DNA of 64,000 bases from Streptomyces fodineus (GTDB taxonomy: Bacteria > Actinomycetota > Actinomycetes > Streptomycetales > Streptomycetaceae): contig NZ_CP017248.1 in the NCBI RefSeq assembly GCF_001735805.1, positions 5,766,001 to 5,830,000 of the forward strand. The letters are read 5' to 3'. The notes under the pieces were generated by a model. That model saw only the letters and a list, made by a program, of their open reading frames with translations. It ran no database searches and was not told the DNA's origin. Both the position numbers and the translations under genes were made by a program. Shown in pieces: positions 7,783 through 17,789 of this stretch. Each line of letters starts with the position of its first letter. Positions within the stretch are counted from its first letter, which is position 1.

Positions 7783-10358
7783 CCGTCCTGAAGACCTCGA
7801 TGCGCAACTTCTTCGCGCACAAGGGCCGGATGGCGCTCTCGGCGATCGCGGTCCTGCTGTCGGTCGCCTTCGTCTGCGGCACCCTGGTGTTCACCGACAC
7901 GATGAACACCACCTTCGACAAGCTCTTCCAGGCCACGGCCTCCAATGTGACCGTCAGCGCCGAGGGCTCCTCCGACACCGGCGAGACCACCTCCCGCACC
8001 GGCAAGCCGCCGGTCATGCCGGCTTCCGTGGTCGGCGAGGTGCGGGGCGCCCAGGGCGTCGCGAAGGCCGAGGGCACGGTGTTCTCGACCTCCGTGACCG
8101 TCATCGACGCCAAGAAGGACAAGCTGTCGCCGAACAGCGGCGCGCCGACCATCGTGGGCAGCTGGAACGGCAACGACGCCCGCACCATGAAGATCACCTC
8201 CGGTACGGCGCCCAGGGGCCCGGACCAGGTGATGGTCGACGAGGACACCGCCTCCAAGCACCACCTGAAGCTCGGTGACGACATCGGCATGATCTCGGTC
8301 GTCGGCACGCACCACGCGCGCGTGTCCGGCATCGCCGCCTTCCAGGTCACCAACCCCGGCGCGGCCATCTTCTACCTGGACACGAAGACCGCCCAGCAGA
8401 CCCTGGTCGGCCGGACCGGTGTCTACACCAACGTCAACGTCATCGCCGCCAAGGGCGTGGCCGACGCACAGCTGAAGAAGAACGTGGTCGCCGCCCTCGG
8501 CCACGGCTACAAGGTGCAGACCGCCAAGGAGGTCGCCGACGCCAACCAGAAGAGCGTGAAGAGCTTCCTGAACGTCATGAAGTACGCGATGCTCGGCTTC
8601 GCCGGGATCGCCTTCCTCGTCGGCATCTTCCTGATCATCAACACCTTCTCCATGCTGGTCGCCCAGCGCACCCGCGAGATCGGCCTGATGCGCGCCATCG
8701 GCTCCTCCCGCAAGCAGGTCAACCGGTCCGTGCTGATCGAGGCCCTGCTGCTCGGCGTGCTCGGCTCGGTGCTCGGTGTCGGCGCGGGCGTCGGCATCGC
8801 GGTCGGCTTGATGAAGCTCATGGGCCAGATGGGCATGCACCTGTCCACCGACGACCTGACCGTCGCCTGGACGACCCCCGCCGTCGGCCTGCTCCTCGGT
8901 GTCATCGTCACCGTCCTGGCCGCCTACCTGCCCGCCCGGCGCGCCGGCAAGGTCTCCCCGATGGCCGCCCTGCGCGACGCCGGCGCCCCGGCCGACGCCA
9001 AGGCCGGCACCGTCCGCGCGGTGATCGGGCTGCTCCTCACCGCCGCCGGCGGCTGGAGCCTGTACGTCGCCGCCACCGCCGACAAGGCCAAGGCCGGCTC
9101 GGGCTGGCTGGGCCTGGGCGTGGTGACCACGCTGATCGGCTTCGTCGTCATCGGCCCGCTGCTGGCCGCCGGACTGGTCCGGATCCTCGGCGCGATCATC
9201 CTGCGGATCTTCGGTCCCGTGGGCCGCATGGCCGAGCGCAACGCGCTGCGCAACCCGCGCCGCACCGGCGCCACCGGCGCGGCCCTGATGATCGGCCTGG
9301 CCCTGGTGGCCTGCCTGTCGGTGGTCGGCTCCTCCATGGTGGCCTCGGCCACCGACCAGCTCGACAAGACCGTCGGGACGGACTTCATCATCTCGCCCGA
9401 CAACCAGCAGCTGATCAAGCCGCAGGAGGTCGCGGCCGTCAAGTCCGTCCCGGGCCTCGCGCGGGTCACCGAGTACCGGCCCACCCAGGCCGACTTCACC
9501 ACCCCCGACGGCAAGATCCTCAAGGACACCGCCATCACGGGCGCGGACCCCACCTACGCAACCGACCTGCGCACCAAGACGGTCGCCGGCGACCTCAGGG
9601 ACGCCTACCGGCCCGACTCGATGTCGGTCCACCAGAAGTTCGCCGACGACCACGGCATCCACCTCGGCTCCAAGATCACCGTGGCCTTCCGGGACGGCTC
9701 CACGGCCCACCTGACGGTGCGCGCGATCACCAGCGACGACACCGTCATCGACAAGGGCGCGATGTACACCTCGCTGGCCACCATGGCCAAGTACTACCCC
9801 GCCGGCAGGATGCCGCTGGACCAGCTGGTCTTCGCCTCCGCCAAGGACGGGCAGCAGGCCGCCGCGTACAAGGCGCTCAAGACCGCGCTGCACGACTACC
9901 CGGAACTGACCGTGCGTGACCAGACCGACTACAAGAAGGCGCTGAAGGACCAGATCGGCCAGCTGCTGAACATGATCTACGGCCTGCTGGCGCTGGCGAT
10001 CATCGTCGCCGTCCTGGGTGTCGTGAACACCCTGGCCCTGTCGGTGGTCGAGCGGACCCGGGAGATCGGCCTGATGCGGGCCATCGGCCTCTCCCGCCGC
10101 CAGCTGCGCCGCATGATCCGCCTGGAGTCCGTGGTGATCGCCGTCTTCGGCGCCCTGCTCGGCCTCGGCCTGGGCATGGGCTGGGGCGCGACCGCCCAGA
10201 AGCTCCTGGCGCTGCAGGGCCTGAAGGTCCTGGACATCCCCTGGCCGACGATCATCACGGTCTTCGTCGCCTCGGCCTTCGTGGGCCTGTTCGCCGCGCT
10301 GATCCCGGCGTTCCGGGCGGGCCGCATGAACGTCCTGAACGCCATCGCGACGGACTAG
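7779..10358 (+). CDS. ABC transporter permease with two FtsX domains
   Basis: An 859-residue protein: N-terminal helix (RMALSAIAVLLSVAFVCGTL), a large extracytoplasmic domain to about residue 255, three helices of the first FtsX domain (AGIAFLVGIFLIINTFSMLV; QRTREIGLMRAIGSSRKQV), a central membrane pair and second extracytoplasmic domain, then a second FtsX domain (VERTREIGLMRAIGLSRRQL). This 10-helix, duplicated-FtsX layout is typical of actinobacterial MacB-like permeases, which usually export lipids or peptides or take part in antibiotic-peptide resistance. No periplasmic adaptor is encoded, as expected for a monoderm. Substrate unknown. Paralogous to 36310-38838. Confidence 0.93.
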   Translation: MTVLKTSMRNFFAHKGRMALSAIAVLLSVAFVCGTLVFTDTMNTTFDKLFQATASNVTVSAEGSSDTGETTSRTGKPPVMPASVVGEVRGAQGVAKAEGTVFSTSVTVIDAKKDKLSPNSGAPTIVGSWNGNDARTMKITSGTAPRGPDQVMVDEDTASKHHLKLGDDIGMISVVGTHHARVSGIAAFQVTNPGAAIFYLDTKTAQQTLVGRTGVYTNVNVIAAKGVADAQLKKNVVAALGHGYKVQTAKEVADANQKSVKSFLNVMKYAMLGFAGIAFLVGIFLIINTFSMLVAQRTREIGLMRAIGSSRKQVNRSVLIEALLLGVLGSVLGVGAGVGIAVGLMKLMGQMGMHLSTDDLTVAWTTPAVGLLLGVIVTVLAAYLPARRAGKVSPMAALRDAGAPADAKAGTVRAVIGLLLTAAGGWSLYVAATADKAKAGSGWLGLGVVTTLIGFVVIGPLLAAGLVRILGAIILRIFGPVGRMAERNALRNPRRTGATGAALMIGLALVACLSVVGSSMVASATDQLDKTVGTDFIISPDNQQLIKPQEVAAVKSVPGLARVTEYRPTQADFTTPDGKILKDTAITGADPTYATDLRTKTVAGDLRDAYRPDSMSVHQKFADDHGIHLGSKITVAFRDGSTAHLTVRAITSDDTVIDKGAMYTSLATMAKYYPAGRMPLDQLVFASAKDGQQAAAYKALKTALHDYPELTVRDQTDYKKALKDQIGQLLNMIYGLLALAIIVAVLGVVNTLALSVVERTREIGLMRAIGLSRRQLRRMIRLESVVIAVFGALLGLGLGMGWGATAQKLLALQGLKVLDIPWPTIITVFVASAFVGLFAALIPAFRAGRMNVLNAIATD

Positions 10359-10413
10359 CCGCGCAGGCCGGACCGACGCCACGACCACCGCATACGGGGG
10401 TTGCGGGGGAAAG

Positions 10414-10460
10414 ACCCGGTGCCGGGAAGTCGCACAGACTTCCCGGCACCGGGTTCTTCT
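10414..10460 (+). terminator. Intrinsic terminator after the ABC operon
   Basis: Perfect 17-bp stem, ACCCGGTGCCGGGAAGT (10414-10430) with its complement at 10438-10454, a 7-nt loop, then TTCTTCT. It separates the ABC transporter from mfd. Confidence 0.9.
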
Positions 10461-10589
10461 GCCGTCGAGGGAAACAGGGTTATCCACAGGCCCCGGCGCC
10501 AATCCCGACGGAGTCGTACGCTGGACACCCCCGGCCGTCACACGCGTCGGGTTATTCGCGTTGCCCACCACCGGACGGAAAGCCCCTCC

Positions 10590-14147
<3,558 letters not shown>

Positions 14148-14169
14148 GAGCAGGGGCCGAAGGGGGGGC

Positions 14170-14208
14170 ATGAGGATCGGTGAACTCGCGGCGGCGGCCG
14201 GGGCGTCG
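14170..14208 (+). pseudogene. Remnant of a MerR-family regulator start
   Basis: The ATG at 14170 opens MRIGELAAAAGAS, the first 13 residues of a canonical MerR helix-turn-helix (normally followed by 'VxTLRYYExxGL'). After Ser the frame turns to unrelated Arg/Pro-rich sequence. An upstream purine-rich AGGGGGGGC is still in place. This looks like the surviving 5' end of a deleted regulator. Confidence 0.6.
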
Positions 14209-14326
14209 CCACCGCGTTGCCGACGAGCACGCCGATCCGGCCGTACCGCTCCAGCCCGGCCCGTACGACGGTCTCGGGGCCGCCCCCGGCGGCGGACGCG
14301 CGTGCCGGCCCGGCCGGTACCGGCAC
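14204..14326 (-). pseudogene. Remnant of a short-chain dehydrogenase on the opposite strand
   Basis: Reading the minus strand gives PETVVRAGLERYGRIGVLVG followed by NAVAT, clearly related to the SDR motif 'V..a...fGRiDvLVNNAG', with the Asp and one Asn changed. Neither the NAD-binding glycine motif nor the YxxxK motif survives. It abuts the MerR remnant at about 14205, so the two partial genes meet head-on at a deletion junction. The rest of 14148-14569 shows no gene I can support. Confidence 0.5.
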
Positions 14327-14569
14327 CGGTGACGGGGGTCAAGCCCCCCTCAATGGCCCGATGTGAGCGGGCGCATGAGCAAGCAGGCCGTGCTCCCCCT
14401 GAGCGGCACCGCATGCCCCAACTCGGGCGCCGCATGCCCGAAAACGCCGCTTTGGTCCTCATCTGTAGTCGGCGTCAGGGCGGTTACCGTAAGGGACGGA
14501 ACGATTCCGCCTGAGTCCGGGGAGCGGACCGGGGCGAGTGGGCGAGTGGGCGAGTGAGGGGGGCGCACC

Positions 14570-15286
14570 ATGACGCGTCTGAGGGGCGGGGCGGTCGTCG
14601 CCGCGGTGGTGCTGACCGCCGTGGCCGGCTGCAACACGGACAAGACCAAGGGGGCCTCCGGGCCCGAGCGGACCGGCGGCAACGGCGCGGCCCTGGCCGC
14701 CGTCGACTCGCTGACCGTCAAGGGCCGGGCGCCGAAGACCGGTTACTCGCGGGCCCGGTTCGGCGCCGCCTGGGCCGACACCGACTCCAACTCCTGCGAC
14801 ACCCGCGACGACATACTCAAACGCGACCTGAAGGACGTGAAGTTCACCGGCGGCACCTGCAAGGTCTCCTCCGGCCTGCTCGAGCCCGACCCCTACTCCG
14901 GCAAGAAGATCACCTACCGGCGCGGCTCCAGCCAGGTCGACATCGACCATGTCGTCCCGCTCTCCGACGCCTGGCAGAAGGGCGCCGAGTACTGGGACGC
15001 GAGCAAGCGCATAGCGCTGGCCAACGACCCCCTCAACCTCATCGCGGTCGACGCGAGCACCAACCGCGGCAAGGGCGACGGCGACGCGGCGACCTGGCTC
15101 CCGCCCAATGCCAGGTACCGGTGCACCTACGTGGCCGAACAGGTCGCGGTGAAGAAGAAGTACGGCCTGTGGGTCACCGCCGCCGAGAAGGCCGCCATGA
15201 AGCACGTACTCAACGGCTGCCCCGGCCAGAACCTCCCCACGGGCGGCAACCCGACGAAGGCACCGGAGCGCTTCCGCGCCCGCTGA
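14570..15286 (+). CDS. Secreted lipoprotein HNH-type nuclease (DUF1524/GmrSD-like domain)
   Basis: A 238-residue protein with a lipoprotein signal: a hydrophobic run ending in the lipobox VAGC (Cys about residue 22). The mature part contains QVDIDHVVPLSDAWQKGA and NDPLNLIAVDASTNRGKGD, the HNH/DUF1524 metal-nuclease core (DH...N...N), and Cys residues that may form disulfides. It probably degrades DNA outside the membrane, either for nutrition or defence. Two copies of the direct repeat GGGCGAGT lie just before the gene. It stands alone downstream of the MerR/SDR scar. Confidence 0.88.
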   Translation: MTRLRGGAVVAAVVLTAVAGCNTDKTKGASGPERTGGNGAALAAVDSLTVKGRAPKTGYSRARFGAAWADTDSNSCDTRDDILKRDLKDVKFTGGTCKVSSGLLEPDPYSGKKITYRRGSSQVDIDHVVPLSDAWQKGAEYWDASKRIALANDPLNLIAVDASTNRGKGDGDAATWLPPNARYRCTYVAEQVAVKKKYGLWVTAAEKAAMKHVLNGCPGQNLPTGGNPTKAPERFRAR

Positions 15287-15346
15287 GCCGCGGTCCCACG
15301 GGGAACCTGGATGCGCCCGATCCGGGCCGGCGGGCAGTATGGCGGG

Positions 15347-15841
15347 ATGCGCGATCTGCGGTGGGAAGAGGTCTCCGGCTGGTTCGACCCCGAGGAGATG
15401 GGCACGCTGCCCGACCTGCGCGTGCCCGGCACCACGGCCGAGCACTGGCAGGCGCTCCTCGACCTGGTCGTGGCCGGCGGCTGGCGGCACGAGTACGCGC
15501 AGGGCGACGCCGTACGACCGCTGCCGCGAGCCGCGCAGGTGCTCGGCCGCCCGCCCGGCGCCGAGTGCCCGCAGCTGCGGGTGTGGCCGGCGCGGGACAT
15601 GCTGGCCGTCTTCCGTTTCCTGGGGCCGCAGGAGATCGACTTCGACGTCGACCTGCGCGAACTCCAGGGCCAGGAACGGCTGGACCTCTTCTGCGGATTC
15701 CTGCGGGCCATCGGCCGGCATCTGCACCGGCCCGTACTGATGGATCCGGAGGGCGCCCACGGCCACGCGATCCTTGGATACGACCCGTCGACCGACCGGG
15801 TGGCCCTCGCCTCCGACGTGCCGCCGGGCCCGCGCCGCTGA
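15347..15841 (+). CDS. Conserved hypothetical protein
   Basis: A 164-residue soluble acidic protein, MRDLRWEEVSGWFDPEEMG, with a central RVWPARDMLAVFRFLGPQEI and LFCGFLRAIGRHLHRPVLM. I recognise no catalytic motif. Clean codon bias and family-like composition support it as a real gene. ATG 15347 is preferred over ATG 15311, which adds a weakly coded 12-residue leader; neither has a strong ribosome site. The PVLM and H-x-x-LGYD endings recall immunity/SUKH-like small proteins, but this is not enough to name it. Confidence 0.7.
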   Translation: MRDLRWEEVSGWFDPEEMGTLPDLRVPGTTAEHWQALLDLVVAGGWRHEYAQGDAVRPLPRAAQVLGRPPGAECPQLRVWPARDMLAVFRFLGPQEIDFDVDLRELQGQERLDLFCGFLRAIGRHLHRPVLMDPEGAHGHAILGYDPSTDRVALASDVPPGPRR

Positions 15842-15881
15842 CCGGCAAAACCGTTATCGGCGCGGGTGCGTGGCGCCTACC

Positions 15882-16634
15882 GTGAGCGTCATGGACGTCA
15901 AGGTGAGCAGCATCGCGGAGCGGCCCGACCGGCTGGCGGCGGTGTTCGAGATGGCCGACACATGGCCCGGGTTCGTGACCAACGACCCCGTGGGCGCCGC
16001 CCATTACGGCCGTATTCCCACCGAACTGCCGCAGTACGCGCTGTTCGCCGAGGACGACAACGGCGAGATCGTCGCCCACGCCTTCAGCGTGCCCTTCGCC
16101 CTCGACGTCGACGGCCGGCGCGCCCTGCCCGCGCGCGGCTGGGACCAGATCCTGCTCTGGGCCTTCGCCGACCTGCGCCGCGGCACGCGCCCCGACACGG
16201 TGAGCGCCATTTCCGTCACCATCGCCCCGCACGCCCAGGGCCACGGGCTGTCCGCCGTCATGCTCGCGGCGATGCGGGAGCGCGCCCGCGCCCGCGGCTT
16301 CCGCGAGCTCGTCGCCCCCGTCCGCCCCAGCGCCAAGCACCGCGAACCGCACACCCCGATCACCGAGTACGCCCACCGGATGCGCCCCGACGGCCTGCCC
16401 GAGGACCCCTGGCTGCGCGTCCACGCCCGGGCCGGCGCCCATATCGACTCCATCGCCCCGGCGTCCATGACCGTGGGCGCCTCGCTGGAGGAGTGGCGCC
16501 GCTGGACCGGGCTGCCCTTCGACACCGCGGCGGACGTCGAGGTGCCGGGCGCGCTGGTCCCGGTGCGCTGCGAACCGGAGCGCGGATACGCCGTCTACGT
16601 CGAGCCCAACGTGTGGATGCGGCACCCGCTGTGA
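15882..16634 (+). CDS. GNAT-like N-acetyltransferase family protein
   Basis: A 250-residue protein. ISVTIAPHAQGHGLSAVMLA is a GNAT motif A (usual pattern V-x-P-x-x-x-(G/R)-x-G-(L/I)) for acetyl-CoA binding, followed by AMRERARARGFRELVAPVRP. The C-terminal half carries DGLPEDPWLRVHARAGAHID, conserved in actinobacterial members. The start is GTG 15882 or ATG 15891, both in frame and close together. It converges on a lipoprotein gene, with a shared hairpin at its stop codon. Substrate unknown. Confidence 0.8.
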   Translation: MSVMDVKVSSIAERPDRLAAVFEMADTWPGFVTNDPVGAAHYGRIPTELPQYALFAEDDNGEIVAHAFSVPFALDVDGRRALPARGWDQILLWAFADLRRGTRPDTVSAISVTIAPHAQGHGLSAVMLAAMRERARARGFRELVAPVRPSAKHREPHTPITEYAHRMRPDGLPEDPWLRVHARAGAHIDSIAPASMTVGASLEEWRRWTGLPFDTAADVEVPGALVPVRCEPERGYAVYVEPNVWMRHPL

Positions 16635-16647
16635 ACGGGTGCCGCAT
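16617..16647. terminator. Hairpin over the acetyltransferase stop codon
   Basis: ATGCGGCACCCG (16617-16628) pairs with CGGGTGCCGCAT (16636-16647) across a 7-nt loop that contains the TGA stop. It lies between convergent genes and probably terminates both ways, although no T-tract follows. Confidence 0.65.
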
Positions 16648-16658
16648 CCCGGCGCCGA

Positions 16659-17378
16659 TCAGGCGCTCTTCAGGCCCTTCAGGGAGCCCAGGATCCGCGT
16701 CGTCACCTTCTTCGCGGTCGCGGCACCGTTGTCGGCGCCCGCTGTGGACAGCACCGTGATCACGGAGTTGCCGGAACGAGTCGCGATGAGCGTGGTGCCG
16801 TTCTGCCAGGCCCCGCTCGTCAGCGTCATCGTGTAGGCCTCGTCACCGAGCCCGGCCGTGGAGGCGCCCGAGAGCTTGACCTTGGCGTGCGCGTCGGTGT
16901 CCGTGAACGTGGCGCACGTGCCGGCGACGGTCTGCATCTGCTTCATCACCGCGGCCGCCGTGGTGCCCTGGAACGCGTCGATCTCCTGGGCCACTTCCTC
17001 GGTCTTGCCGTGGTTGGCGTAGTCGTTCTGCGCGAACGACACGCCACCCTTGTAGCCGGTCACCTGGATCCAGGACGTGCCCTCCAGTCTGGTGCAGTCC
17101 GGCTTCGCGGCGCTCCGGGCGGACGGGGAGAGGAACTCGCCGCCGCTGTCCGAGGCGCCGTCGGCCTCGGAGACGAACCCGGCCGGGAAGGCCGACGCGG
17201 GCGCCAGCGCCTTCTTCAACTGCGTACCGGTGGCGAGCCCGGCGTTGAGGTCCTTCGCCTTGGCCGGCTGGGCACTCGCACCCCCGGTGGGGGTGGAGGA
17301 ACCGGAGGAGCAGGCGGTGAGGGCCAGCGGAAGTGCCGCGACGGCGAGCAGTGTGGCGACACGGGGGGTGAGGCGCAT
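16659..17378 (-). CDS. Putative lipoprotein, conserved in Streptomyces
   Basis: A 239-residue protein with signal LTPRVATLLAVAALPLALTA and the lipobox LTAC; the mature protein starts CSSGSS with an Ala/Pro/Gly-rich spacer. The remainder (KAKDLNAGLATGTQLKKALA...; DCTRLEGTSWIQVTGY; TRSGNSVITVLSTAG) resembles the PknH-sensor-like/DUF5642-type lipoproteins that carry two Cys residues. It is exported and lipid-anchored on the cell surface. ATG 17378 is chosen because GAAGGAC precedes it; an upstream start at 17405 adds nine residues. Its promoter region is shared with the divergent methylase-like gene. Confidence 0.8.
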   Translation of the reverse strand: MRLTPRVATLLAVAALPLALTACSSGSSTPTGGASAQPAKAKDLNAGLATGTQLKKALAPASAFPAGFVSEADGASDSGGEFLSPSARSAAKPDCTRLEGTSWIQVTGYKGGVSFAQNDYANHGKTEEVAQEIDAFQGTTAAAVMKQMQTVAGTCATFTDTDAHAKVKLSGASTAGLGDEAYTMTLTSGAWQNGTTLIATRSGNSVITVLSTAGADNGAATAKKVTTRILGSLKGLKSA

Positions 17379-17695
17379 GACTGTCCTTCGAAAGGTGGGG
17401 TTCAAGCGGTGTGACGGGGACGTGTGTTGGGTGGCCCGGGCGCGCCCGGTGGGGGACGGGTGCCCGGCTGTCCCGGCGGTCGCTGGAGGGGGGCGGGTCG
17501 GGCGGTGACGACGGCTGTGCCGCTGACGTTGTCGTCGGCCGGCAACGAGTCCGTCTCGCCCTTGGCGTCCTTGGCGCGCTCCCGACCTTGGCCTTCATGC
17601 CTATGGCGAGTCCCTCCCCAGAGCGGCGGCCTCCCTCCGGTGGCCGCCTCGTTCGCTGGGGCAATCAGATCAGAGCCTGTGAACCGAGTCAACAT

Positions 17696-17746
17696 GATCC
17701 ATGGGGTCAATTGAGTACACGGCGTGAATGCATGGATCTTGTGTAC
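17696..17746. promoter_or_regulatory. Two interleaved inverted repeats upstream of the methylase-like gene
   Basis: GATCCATG (17696-17703) with CATGGATC (17731-17738), and GTACAC (17715-17720) with GTGTAC (17741-17746), lie 44-94 bases before the GTG at 17790. The surrounding 17680-17760 is AT-richer than the neighbourhood and also has TATGCT, a possible -10. The remainder of 17379-17789 shows nothing else I can name. Confidence 0.5.
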
Positions 17747-17789
17747 GCCGGTATGCTCGGCTCACACACGGGACGAGGGGAGCGGGGCC

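Noticed and set aside
14570..15286. Reading the HNH protein as part of a restriction system with the methylase-like gene
   Set aside because: It has a lipoprotein signal and so acts outside the membrane; several unrelated genes lie between.
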